DNA from: Actinomadura pelletieri DSM 43383
GTDB lineage: Bacteria; Actinomycetota; Actinomycetes; Streptosporangiales; Streptosporangiaceae
Length of the DNA: 64,000 nucleotides
Reading direction: 5' to 3'
Assembly: GCF_003634705.1 (NCBI RefSeq)
Contig: NZ_RBWU01000006.1
Location: 62,001-126,000 of the forward strand
Shown here: positions 42,490-50,883 of the stretch, one piece after another
Layout of the letters: each line of letters opens with the position of its first letter
How positions within the stretch are numbered: position 1 is the first letter of the stretch
The notes under the pieces: model-generated
Database searches by the model: none
What the model saw: only the letters and a program-made list of their open reading frames with translations
Told to the model about the DNA's origin: nothing
Position numbers and translations under genes: made by a program

Positions 42490-44993
42490 TGCTGCGGACC
42501 ACCCTGGCGGGTCTGCGCGCCCGCAAGCTGCGACTGCTGCTGACGGCGGTGGCCATCACCCTCGGCGTCGGGTTCATCTCCGGAACGTTCGTCCTCACCG
42601 ACACGATGGACAGGGGCGTCGCGAAGACGTTCGAACGCTCGGCCGACAAGGTCGATTTCGCGGTGTTCGTCGGTCGCGGCTCCTCCGAGAAGGGGGTCGG
42701 TACCGAGACTCTCAACCGGCTCAAGGCGGTGCCCGGCGTCACGGACGTGCACGGCCTGGTCCGCGGGGAAGCCGCCCTTGTCGGCAAGGACGGTAAGCCG
42801 GTCGGCGACATCTCCACACTCGGCATGTCGGTGCCCACCGGACGGCTGTTGCGGTACGACGTCGACAAGGGACGTTCTCCGTCCAGTGGCAGCGAAACCG
42901 TCCTGGACACCGATCTGGCCAAGCGGGTGGGCTTCACCGTCGGTGACACGGTCTCGATCCTGGATGACAAGAACCGACCGCACCGGTTCATCGTGGTCGG
43001 TCTGGTCGACTTCGGTATCGACCAGGATGCGAGCTACCGCGGCGCCGTCGGGTTCGACCCCGCGACCGCGATGGCGATGACCGGGCGGAAGACCTACGAG
43101 GAGATCGACGTCGCGGGCGGCTCGCGGGCGGCGGTCGACACGGCGGCGGGCCCGTCCAACCGCGTCATCACGGGCGCGGAACTGGCCGCGAAGATGGCGC
43201 GCGAGTCGGGCACCGACACCAAGGTCATCCGCACCGGGCTGCTGCTGTTCGGGCTGGTGGCGATGCTGGTGTCCGCCCTGGTCATCTACAACACGTTCTC
43301 GATCCTGATCGCGCAGCGGATGCGGGACATGGCGCTGCTGCGCTGTGTCGGCGCGACCCGGCGGCAGATCTTCGGCGGGGTCCTGCTGGAGTCCGCGGTG
43401 GTCGGCCTGGTCGGTTCGCTGCTCGGTCTCGCGGCCGGAGTCGGCCTCGGGACGGGCGCGTTCGCCGGGGTGAGGGCGCTGGACGACTCGCTCACGGGAG
43501 CGGGGTCGGCCGGTGCGTCCCTCACCGTCCGGACGATCGTGGTCGGGTTGGTGATCGGTGTCGTCGTGACCGTCCTGTCCGCGCTGCTGCCCGCACGTGG
43601 GGCGACGCGGGTCGCGCCGGTCGCGGCGCTGCGCTCGGAGCCGGAGCCGGGTTCCGGACGGTTCCGGCTCGGCCTGCCGCGCACAGTGATCGCGACCGTG
43701 CTCGGCGTCGCCGGCCTCGCCGTCGGGGGGCTCGGTTCGCTCGTGATGGCCAAGGGCCAGGCCGCGATGTTCGTCGTCGCGTTCGCGGGCGGCGTGTTCT
43801 TCCTCGCGGTGGTCGCGATGATGCCCGCGCTCGTCCGGCCGCTCGGCCGGCTCGCGGGCGCGATCCCGGCCCGGTTCGGCGGGGTGCCGGGCCGGCTGGC
43901 GGTCGCGAACGCGCAGCGTGCCCCGCGCCGCACCGCGACCACGACGATCGCGCTGACCATCGGCGTCGGGCTGATGAGCCTGTTCGCGGTCGTCGCGGCG
44001 AGCGGCAAGGCGACCGCCACGTACAAGCTGGAGGAGCAGTTCCCCGTCGACTTCCAGATCGCCATGCGGAACGAGAACGGGACCGTCCCGCGCGCGCTCG
44101 CCGCGACACTGGACCGGCGCCCCGAGTTCAGCCACGTCATCCAGCTGCGCTCGCACGAGGCGAAGGTCGCCGGTCGGAACGCCGACCTCGCCACGGTCAC
44201 CGCGTCCGCCCTTGGCACGATCATGAAACCGGAGCTGAGGGAGGGGACGCTGGACGCGGCGCGCCGGCCGGGAGCCGCGATGGTGGACGTGGGGACCGCC
44301 AGATCGTTCGACCTGGCGGCGGGGAAGACCGTCCAGGTGACGGCGGCGCACCGCACCGTTCCGGTGAAGATCGCCGGGGTGTACGAGCCGGGGGCCGGGC
44401 TGCACGGGATCGTCGTCCCAGAGGCAGACTTCACCCGTTATTTCGGCGTCCGAGACCCGGCGACCATCTATGTCAAGACCCGAGACGGCGTGGCCGCGAC
44501 CGACGCCCGCAGGGTCGTGGAGGACGCCGCGAGCCCCTACATGGCCGCGAAGGTCGACTCCACCGCCGAGTTCAAGGAATCGATGACCAAGGCGGTCGAC
44601 ATGATCCTGATGATCTTCGGTGGGCTGCTCGGCCTGGCGATCGTCATCGCGCTGTTCGGCATCGCCAACACGCTGACCCTGTCGGTCGTGGAACGCACCC
44701 GCGAGTCGGCGCTGCTGCGGGCCCTCGGCCTCACCAAACGCCAGCTCCGCCGGATGCTGTCCGTCGAGGCGCTGGTCATGGCCGTGATCGGCGCGCTCAC
44801 CGGGGTGGTGCTCGGGGTGGCGTTCGGCTGGGCCGCGACGAACGCGATGTCGTCCGACGCGCAGTTCTCGCTGCCCTACCTCCAGGTCGTCGCGTTCGTC
44901 GCCCTTGCCGGGCTCGCCGGGACGGGCGCCGCCGTGCCGCCCGCGCGGCGCGCCGCGAGAACGTCCGTCGTGGAGTCCCTCGCGCATGACTGA
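42489..44993 (+). CDS. ABC transporter permease with duplicated FtsX domains
   Basis: An 834-residue membrane protein. Helix 1 (RKLRLLLTAVAITLGVGFIS) leads into a MacB-like extracellular core. The first FtsX domain, about 250-370, has LLLFGLVAMLVSALVIYNTF then SILIAQRMRDMALLRCVGAT. A central helix pair and a second anchor helix follow, then another extracellular core (about 500-690) and the C-terminal FtsX domain (IVIALFGIANTLTLSVVERT; RESALLRALGLTKRQLRRML). The A-L-x-R-x-x-G-A/L-T-x-x-Q coupling helix occurs in both halves. Such pairs export peptides or lipids or confer antimicrobial-peptide resistance; the substrate is unknown. The neighbouring NarL-type system may control it. Confidence 0.94.
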   Translation: MLRTTLAGLRARKLRLLLTAVAITLGVGFISGTFVLTDTMDRGVAKTFERSADKVDFAVFVGRGSSEKGVGTETLNRLKAVPGVTDVHGLVRGEAALVGKDGKPVGDISTLGMSVPTGRLLRYDVDKGRSPSSGSETVLDTDLAKRVGFTVGDTVSILDDKNRPHRFIVVGLVDFGIDQDASYRGAVGFDPATAMAMTGRKTYEEIDVAGGSRAAVDTAAGPSNRVITGAELAAKMARESGTDTKVIRTGLLLFGLVAMLVSALVIYNTFSILIAQRMRDMALLRCVGATRRQIFGGVLLESAVVGLVGSLLGLAAGVGLGTGAFAGVRALDDSLTGAGSAGASLTVRTIVVGLVIGVVVTVLSALLPARGATRVAPVAALRSEPEPGSGRFRLGLPRTVIATVLGVAGLAVGGLGSLVMAKGQAAMFVVAFAGGVFFLAVVAMMPALVRPLGRLAGAIPARFGGVPGRLAVANAQRAPRRTATTTIALTIGVGLMSLFAVVAASGKATATYKLEEQFPVDFQIAMRNENGTVPRALAATLDRRPEFSHVIQLRSHEAKVAGRNADLATVTASALGTIMKPELREGTLDAARRPGAAMVDVGTARSFDLAAGKTVQVTAAHRTVPVKIAGVYEPGAGLHGIVVPEADFTRYFGVRDPATIYVKTRDGVAATDARRVVEDAASPYMAAKVDSTAEFKESMTKAVDMILMIFGGLLGLAIVIALFGIANTLTLSVVERTRESALLRALGLTKRQLRRMLSVEALVMAVIGALTGVVLGVAFGWAATNAMSSDAQFSLPYLQVVAFVALAGLAGTGAAVPPARRAARTSVVESLAHD

Positions 44994-45089
44994 ATGGGGG
45001 GCCGGGGTGGCGACCGTCACCCACCGGACGGCGTGACCCTGCCGGTACCCTGGTGCGCGTCCGGTACCTACCGAGGACTGGAACGACCG

Positions 45090-46064
45090 ATGGACCCACA
45101 CGACACGCCTTCCGCCGCCACGCCCGGAAACGGGCCGGCCTCCGGCGCGGGGACGCCCCGTCCCGCCCCCCGGAACGCGCAGGAGGCCCCGGAGGACAGG
45201 CCCGCCCGGCTCGCGGTCGGCATCGTCGGCGCCGGCCGTGTCGGCACGGCGCTCGGCGCCGCGCTGTCCCAGGCGGGCCACCGCGTGATCGCAGCGACCG
45301 CCGTGTCCGAGCGGTCGCGGGCGCGCGTCGCCGAACGCCTGCCCGGCGCGGACATCGCGCCGCCGCCCGAGGTCGTCGCGGCCGCCGACCTGGTGTTGCT
45401 GACCGTCCCGGACGACGAACTGCCGGAACTGGCGGCCGGGCTGGTCGCGGCGGGTGTGCCCGTCACCGGCAAGCTCGTCCTGCACACCAGCGGCCGCTAC
45501 GGAACGACCGTCCTCGACCCGCTCACCCGCGCCGGCGCGCTCCCGCTCGCGCTGCACCCGGTCATGACGTTCACCGGACGTCCGGACGACGTGAACCGTC
45601 TCGCGGGCATCTCCTTCGGCGTCACCTCGCCCGACCCGCTGCGCCCGGTCGCGGAGGCGCTCGTCGTGGAGATGGGCGGCGAACCCGTCTGGATCACCGA
45701 GGAGACGCGTCCGCTGTACCACGCGGCCCTCGCCGGAGGCGCGAACCATCTGGTGACCCTCGTCGTCGAGTCCATGGACCTGCTGCGCATCGCCGGCGTC
45801 GCCGAACCCGGTCGGATGCTCGGCCCCCTCCTCGGCGCCGCCCTCGACAACGGCCTGCGCCTCGGCATCGACGGCCTCACCGGCCCGGTCGCCCGCGGCG
45901 ACGCCGGAACCGTCTCCGACCACGTCGGCGAACTCGCCAAGATCTCACCCGAGAGCCGCCGCGCCTATATCGCGCTGGCCCGCCTCACCGCCGACCGCGC
46001 CCTCTCCGCCGGAATGCTCAAACCCGAGGACGCCGCCCGCCTCCTCGAAGCCCTGGCCGACTGA
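45090..46064 (+). CDS. Rossmann-fold DUF2520 protein (possible ketopantoate reductase-like)
   Basis: A 324-residue protein. An N-terminal disordered region of about 40 residues is followed by an NAD(P)-binding Rossmann domain (AVGIVGAGRVGTALGAALSQ; AADLVLLTVPDDELPELAAG) and a helical C-terminal DUF2520 domain (YHAALAGGANHLVTLVVESM; SPESRRAYIALARLTADRAL). Overall it resembles 6-phosphogluconate/ketopantoate reductases. It sits 30 bp upstream of panC and panD and there is no panE in the window. A role in NADPH-dependent ketopantoate reduction is therefore an attractive guess, but not shown. Confidence 0.88.
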   Translation: MDPHDTPSAATPGNGPASGAGTPRPAPRNAQEAPEDRPARLAVGIVGAGRVGTALGAALSQAGHRVIAATAVSERSRARVAERLPGADIAPPPEVVAAADLVLLTVPDDELPELAAGLVAAGVPVTGKLVLHTSGRYGTTVLDPLTRAGALPLALHPVMTFTGRPDDVNRLAGISFGVTSPDPLRPVAEALVVEMGGEPVWITEETRPLYHAALAGGANHLVTLVVESMDLLRIAGVAEPGRMLGPLLGAALDNGLRLGIDGLTGPVARGDAGTVSDHVGELAKISPESRRAYIALARLTADRALSAGMLKPEDAARLLEALAD

Positions 46065-46094
46065 CCGGTCATCTCCAGAAAGGCAGGACGCGTC

Positions 46095-46955
46095 GTGACC
46101 CCGATCATCGTCCGGACACGGGAGGAACTGGCCGAGGTCCGCTCCGAGGTCAAGGGAACGTTGGCCTTCGTCCCGACCATGGGAGCGTTGCACGAGGGCC
46201 ACCGCTCCCTGATCCGCCAGGCCCGCCAGACCGCCGACACGGTGGTGGTCAGCATCTTCGTCAACCCCCTCCAGTTCGGACCGAACGAGGACCTCGACCG
46301 CTACCCCCGGACGCTCCCCGCCGACCTGGAGATGTGCGCCGCCGAAGGAACCGACATCGTCTTCGCGCCCCCGCGCTCGGAGATCTACCCGGACGAGCCG
46401 CAGGTCACGGTGAACTCGGGCCCGATGGGCGAGATCGTGGAGGGCGCCGCCCGGCCCGGCCACTTCGACGGGATGCTCACCGTCGTGCTGAAGCTGCTCA
46501 ACCTCGTCCGCCCCGATGTGGCGATCTTCGGCGAGAAGGACGCGCAGCAGCTCGCGATGATCCGCCGAATGGTCTCCGACCTGAACGTCCCCGTCGAGAT
46601 CGCCGCCGCCCCGACCGTCCGCGAACCGGACGGCCTCGCCCTCTCCAGCCGGAACCGGTACCTCACCGACCGGGAACGCCGGACCGCCCTCGCCCTCTCA
46701 CGCGCCCTCACCGCCGGCGCGGACGCGACGGCCAAGGGCCCGGAGGCGGTTCTGGTCGCGGCGAGCGCGGTCCTCGACGAGGCCACCGCCGCCGACCCGC
46801 CGCTGCACCTCGACTACCTCGTGCTGGTCGACCCGGCGACCTTCACCCCGATCACCCCGTCCCACACGGGACGCGCCGTGCTGGCCGTCGCCGGTCGCGT
46901 CGGCGCCACCCACCTCATCGACAACGTCCCCCTCCACTTCTCCGAGGAGTCCTGA
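46095..46955 (+). CDS. panC: Pantothenate synthetase
   Basis: A 286-residue ATP-dependent ligase joining pantoate and beta-alanine. It has the HIGH-like motif region FVPTMGALHEGHRSLIRQAR, VSIFVNPLQFGPNEDLDRYP, the FGEKDAQQLAMIRRMVSDL block and the KMSKS-like ALSSRNRYLTDRER. Start is GTG at 46095, with AGAAAGG upstream. The panD start shares a base with its stop, so the two are co-translated and supply beta-alanine and its ligase together. Confidence 0.97.
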   Translation: MTPIIVRTREELAEVRSEVKGTLAFVPTMGALHEGHRSLIRQARQTADTVVVSIFVNPLQFGPNEDLDRYPRTLPADLEMCAAEGTDIVFAPPRSEIYPDEPQVTVNSGPMGEIVEGAARPGHFDGMLTVVLKLLNLVRPDVAIFGEKDAQQLAMIRRMVSDLNVPVEIAAAPTVREPDGLALSSRNRYLTDRERRTALALSRALTAGADATAKGPEAVLVAASAVLDEATAADPPLHLDYLVLVDPATFTPITPSHTGRAVLAVAGRVGATHLIDNVPLHFSEES

Positions 46956-47371
46956 TGTTCCGGACGATGTTCAAGTCGAAGATCCACCGCGCCACCGTGA
47001 CGCAGGCGGACCTGCACTACGTCGGTTCGCTGACCATCGACCAGGACCTGATGGACGCCGCGGACCTCCTGCCCGGCGAGCAGGTCTCCGTCGTCGACAT
47101 CGACAACGGCGCCCGCCTGGAGACCTACCTGATCGCGGGCGAGCGCGGCTCGGGCGTCATCGGCATCAACGGCGCCGCCGCCCGTCTCGTCCAGCCCGGC
47201 GACCTCGTCATCATCATCAGCTACGCCCAGCTCACCGACGCCGAGGCCCGCGAGTTCGTCCCCCGCGTCGTCCACGTGGACCGCACCAACAAAATCATCG
47301 CCACCGACTCCGACCCCGCCGCCCCCGTCCCCGACACCCCCACCCTCCGCGGCGACCTGACCCACCCCTAA
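46955..47371 (+). CDS. panD: Aspartate 1-decarboxylase proenzyme
   Basis: A 138-residue pyruvoyl enzyme making beta-alanine from aspartate. The self-cleavage site Gly24-Ser25 is in ADLHYVGSLTIDQDLMDAAD. The active-site Lys9 (FKSKIHRATVTQ), the strand VSVVDIDNGARLETYLIAGE and GINGAAARLVQPGDLVIIIS complete the family pattern. The ATG begins at the last base of the panC stop (TGATG). Confidence 0.97.
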   Translation: MFRTMFKSKIHRATVTQADLHYVGSLTIDQDLMDAADLLPGEQVSVVDIDNGARLETYLIAGERGSGVIGINGAAARLVQPGDLVIIISYAQLTDAEAREFVPRVVHVDRTNKIIATDSDPAAPVPDTPTLRGDLTHP

Positions 47372-47508
47372 CGAAGCCGGGCGGCGCGGCGACGCGGCGA
47401 CCGCCTCCCTCGGGCGCGGCGGTTCCGTGGCGGATGTCCGGGGGCGGTTGTTCGGGTGGTTCGGGGTTAGGGTCATAATGACGAGAACCGATCCTCCCTG
47501 GAGGGCCC

Positions 47509-49173
47509 ATGATCCCTTCCGTGCTCGCCGCCCCCGAACCCGGCTGGACCACCGAGACCGATGTCGTCGTCATCGGGTCCGGGATCGCCGGTCTCGTCAC
47601 CGCGTTGCGCTGCCTGCCGCGGGGACGGGTGCTGCTCGTCACCAAGGCCCTCCTGGACGCCGGATCCACCCGCTGGGCGCAGGGCGGAATCGCCGCGGCG
47701 CTCGCCCCGGACGACACGCCTGAGGAGCACCTGGCCGACACGCTCACCGCCGGTGTCGGCCTGTGCGACGAGGACGCCGTCCGAACCCTCGTCACCGAAG
47801 GACCGGACGCGATCCGCGGCCTCGTCGAGCTCGGCACCGCTTTCGATCGTTCCAACGATGGGGACATCGCGCTGACCCGCGAGGGCGGCCACCGCAGGCG
47901 CCGCATCGCGCACGCGGGCGGGGACGCGACCGGCGCGGAGATCAGCCGCGCCCTCGTCGCCGCACTCAAGGACTCCGGCGTCGAGGTCATCGAGCACGCC
48001 CTGGTCCTCGACCTGCTGAAGGACGGTGCCGGACGTGCCGCCGGAATCACCCTGCACGTCATGGGCGAGGGGCAGCCCGGCGGCGTCGGCGCCGTCCGCG
48101 CCCGTGCCGTCGTCCTCGCCGCGGGCGGCCTCGGCCAGGTGTTCTCGGCCACCACCAACCCCGAGGTCTCCACGGGCGACGGCGTCGCCCTGGCGCTGCG
48201 CGCCGGAGCCGAGGTCGCCGACCTCGAGTTCGTCCAGTTCCACCCCACCGTGCTGTGGCTCGGCGACGGAGCGCGCGGCCAGCAGCCGCTGATCTCCGAG
48301 GCCGTCCGGGGAGAGGGCGCGCACCTGGTCGACCACACCGGCCACAGGTTCATGGTCGGACGCCATGAGCTCGCCGAACTCGCCCCCCGCGACGTCGTCG
48401 CCAAGGGCATCATGAACCGGATGCGCGAGACCGGCGCGTCCCACATGCTGCTGGACGGGCGGCACCTCGGCGCGGAGATGTGGGAGAACCGGTTCCCGAC
48501 CATCCTCGCCGCCTGCCGCCACCATGGCATCGACCCGATCACAGAGCCGATTCCGATCGTCCCCGCCGCCCACTACGCCAGCGGAGGCGTCCGCACGGAC
48601 CTGCACGGCCGGACGTCCGTCCCCGGCCTCTACGCCTGCGGCGAGGTCGCCTGCACCGGCGTGCACGGCGCCAACCGCCTGGCGTCCAACTCCCTCCTCG
48701 AAGGCGTCGTCTTCGCCGAACGCATAGCCGCCACCCTCGAACACGACCTCCCTGCAAGCGGATCCGTTGGCGAAGAGCACTCGAACGGCCCCCTCTCCAC
48801 CGGAGTGCCGGCCAAGCGCGGTGGTGGGCGGTTGCTTGGGGTCGGGGTGCGGGGGGAGATTCAGCGGATTATGACGTCTTATGTGGGGGTGTTGCGGAGG
48901 GCGGAGGGGTTGCGGACGGCGGCGCGGGAGTTGGCGGAGATGGGCGGGGGTGAGGTGGAGCCCGGAGTGGAGGCTTGGGAGGTCACCAACGTGCACACCG
49001 TCGCGTCGGCGATCGTGGCGGCGGCGTTGCGGCGGGAGGAGACGCGGGGGAGTCACTGGCGGGAGGACTTCCCCGAGCGGTGTGACGAGGCGTGGCGCGG
49101 CCATCTCGTCACCCGGCTGGTGGGGAACGAGCTGACCACCACCTACGAACCTCTGGAAGGAAAGCGCTCATGA
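47509..49173 (+). CDS. nadB: L-aspartate oxidase
   Basis: A 554-residue FAD enzyme oxidising aspartate to iminoaspartate, the first step of de novo NAD synthesis. It has the FAD dinucleotide fold TDVVVIGSGIAGLVTALRC, the substrate-channel motif RWAQGGIAAALAPDD, and the family blocks EFVQFHPTVLW, ISEAVRGEGAHLVD and HYASGGVRTDLHGRTSVPGL then YACGEVACTGVHGANRLASN. Start ATG at 47509 follows a GGAGG. The codon use changes visibly after about 48800, with GGG-rich codons typical of a less constrained C-terminal region. Its stop overlaps nadC by ATGA. No nadA is present in the window. Confidence 0.95.
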   Translation: MIPSVLAAPEPGWTTETDVVVIGSGIAGLVTALRCLPRGRVLLVTKALLDAGSTRWAQGGIAAALAPDDTPEEHLADTLTAGVGLCDEDAVRTLVTEGPDAIRGLVELGTAFDRSNDGDIALTREGGHRRRRIAHAGGDATGAEISRALVAALKDSGVEVIEHALVLDLLKDGAGRAAGITLHVMGEGQPGGVGAVRARAVVLAAGGLGQVFSATTNPEVSTGDGVALALRAGAEVADLEFVQFHPTVLWLGDGARGQQPLISEAVRGEGAHLVDHTGHRFMVGRHELAELAPRDVVAKGIMNRMRETGASHMLLDGRHLGAEMWENRFPTILAACRHHGIDPITEPIPIVPAAHYASGGVRTDLHGRTSVPGLYACGEVACTGVHGANRLASNSLLEGVVFAERIAATLEHDLPASGSVGEEHSNGPLSTGVPAKRGGGRLLGVGVRGEIQRIMTSYVGVLRRAEGLRTAARELAEMGGGEVEPGVEAWEVTNVHTVASAIVAAALRREETRGSHWREDFPERCDEAWRGHLVTRLVGNELTTTYEPLEGKRS

Positions 49174-50042
49174 CACCGGAATCGTCGCAGCGGTTGGCCG
49201 CCGTCGGGCTCGATCCACAAACTGTGGAAAACCTCGTCCGGACGGCGCTGGCCGAGGACGGGGAGGTCGACGTCACCAGCATGCCGATCTTCGCGCCGGA
49301 GGACACCGCCGCCGGGGATCTGACCGCTCGTGAGGAGGGAGTGGTCGCCGGTATCCCTGTGGCCTCGGTCGTCTTGGAGGAACTGGACGTGGCCTATGAG
49401 GCCAGGGTCGAGGACGGCGAGCGAATTGTTCCGGGGCAGGTGCTGATGTCGGTGAGCGGGCAGACCCGTGCCGTGTTGCGTGCCGAGAGGACGGCCCTGA
49501 ACCTGTTGACGCACCTGTCCGGGATCGCGACGGCCACCCGGGCGTGGATGGACGCCATGTCCGGAACCAAGGCCAAGGTCCGCGACACCCGCAAGACCCT
49601 GCCCGGCCTGCGCGCCCTCCAGAAGTACGCCGTGCAGTGCGGCGGCGGCGTCAACCATCGCATGGGCCTGTACGACGCCGCGCTCATCAAGGACAACCAC
49701 ATCGCGGCGGCCGGAAGCGTCACCAAGGCCTACGAGGCGATCCGCGCGGTGTACCCGTCCCTGCACATTCAGGTGGAATGTGACACTCTCCGACAGGTCG
49801 AGGAAGCCCTTTCCGTGGGCGCGACGAGCATTCTTCTGGATAACATGACCGACGCCGAAATGACCGAGGCGGTGCGTCTCGTGGCGGGGCGGGCGGAGCT
49901 TGAGGCCAGCGGTGGGCTTACCCTGGACCGGGCCCGAGACGTCGCCGTGACCGGGGTGGACTACCTTGCGGTCGGTGCGCTGACGCACTCGGCGCGCGTG
50001 TTCGACATCGGCCTTGACTTCACCCGATCAGCGGGGACCTGA
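49170..50042 (+). CDS. nadC: Quinolinate phosphoribosyltransferase (nicotinate-nucleotide pyrophosphorylase)
   Basis: A 290-residue enzyme converting quinolinate and PRPP to nicotinate mononucleotide. It shows VLRAERTALNLLTHLSGIAT, VRDTRKTLPGLRALQKYAVQ and CGGGVNHRMGLYDAALIKDN, then IQVECDTLRQVEEAL, ILLDNMTDAEM and EASGGLTLDRARDVAVTGVD. All active-site basic residues are in place. ATG overlaps the nadB stop, and its own stop shares one base with coaX. Confidence 0.96.
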   Translation: MTPESSQRLAAVGLDPQTVENLVRTALAEDGEVDVTSMPIFAPEDTAAGDLTAREEGVVAGIPVASVVLEELDVAYEARVEDGERIVPGQVLMSVSGQTRAVLRAERTALNLLTHLSGIATATRAWMDAMSGTKAKVRDTRKTLPGLRALQKYAVQCGGGVNHRMGLYDAALIKDNHIAAAGSVTKAYEAIRAVYPSLHIQVECDTLRQVEEALSVGATSILLDNMTDAEMTEAVRLVAGRAELEASGGLTLDRARDVAVTGVDYLAVGALTHSARVFDIGLDFTRSAGT

Positions 50043-50824
50043 TGCTGCTCACCATCGACGTCGGTAACACCCAGACCGTCCTCGGCCTGTTCGAGGGCGA
50101 CGAGGTGATCGAACATTGGAGGATCAACACCGATCCGCGGCGTACCGCCGACGAGATCGCGGTGGTCCTCCAAGGGCTCGTCCAGCAGAGCCCGCTGCTC
50201 GCCGACACCGACATCAGCGGTATCGCTTTGTGTTCCACGGTTCCGTCCGTCCTGCACGAGATGCGGGAGATGTGCCGCCGCTACTACGGTGACGTGCCCG
50301 CGGTGATCGTGGAGCCCGGTGTGAAGACCGGCGTCCCCGTCCGGATGGACAATCCGAAAGAGGTCGGCGCCGACCGCATCGTGAACGCGCTCGCCGCCGT
50401 ACATACGCATGGCGGTCCGGCGATCGTGGTCGACTTCGGCACCGCCACCACGTTCGACGCGGTGTCCGCCAAGGGCGAGTACGTGGGCGGTGCGATCGCG
50501 CCCGGCATCGAGACGTCCATCGACGCGCTGTCGACACGTGGCGCGCAGCTCTACAAGATCGAGCTGGTCAGGCCGCGGAACGTGATCGGGAAGAACACCG
50601 TCGAGGCGCTCCAGTCCGGGATCATCTTCGGTTTCGCCGGGCAGGTGGACGGCATCGTCGAGCGGATGTCGGAGGAACTCGCCGGCGACCCCGACGAGGT
50701 CACGGTCATCGCGACCGGCGGCCTCGCGCCCCTCGTCCTGGAGGAGTCCCGCAGCATCGACGTGTTCGAGCCGTGGCTCACCCTCATCGGCCTGCGCCTG
50801 ATCTACGAGCGCAACACCGTGTAG
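50042..50824 (+). CDS. coaX: Type III pantothenate kinase
   Basis: A 260-residue CoaX enzyme phosphorylating pantothenate, the first step of CoA synthesis from the product of the upstream panC. It has the phosphate-binding DVGNTQTVLGLFEGDEVIEH, GADRIVNALAAVH, VVDFGTATTFDAVSAKGEYV, GGAIAPGIETSIDALSTRGA and the adenosine motif VIATGGLAPLVLEES. Start overlaps the nadC stop by one base (TGATG). Placement of NAD and CoA genes in one operon coordinates cofactor supply. Confidence 0.96.
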   Translation: MLLTIDVGNTQTVLGLFEGDEVIEHWRINTDPRRTADEIAVVLQGLVQQSPLLADTDISGIALCSTVPSVLHEMREMCRRYYGDVPAVIVEPGVKTGVPVRMDNPKEVGADRIVNALAAVHTHGGPAIVVDFGTATTFDAVSAKGEYVGGAIAPGIETSIDALSTRGAQLYKIELVRPRNVIGKNTVEALQSGIIFGFAGQVDGIVERMSEELAGDPDEVTVIATGGLAPLVLEESRSIDVFEPWLTLIGLRLIYERNTV

Positions 50825-50883
50825 GGCGGCGTCGGGAGGAACGCGTTCGCGACGCGTCCGGCGGGCTGGATAGCCTTTGGGGC

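Noticed and set aside
42384..45923. Very long minus-strand open frame opposite the ABC permease and DUF2520 genes
   Set aside because: It has Arg/Asp/His-rich composition typical of an antisense frame in GC-rich DNA, no domain, and spans two real genes on the other strand.
45053..47371. Long plus-strand frame covering the DUF2520 gene and panC in another phase
   Set aside because: Only its last 138 codons (panD) are real. The preceding part is Arg/Pro-rich out-of-frame sequence with no start evidence.
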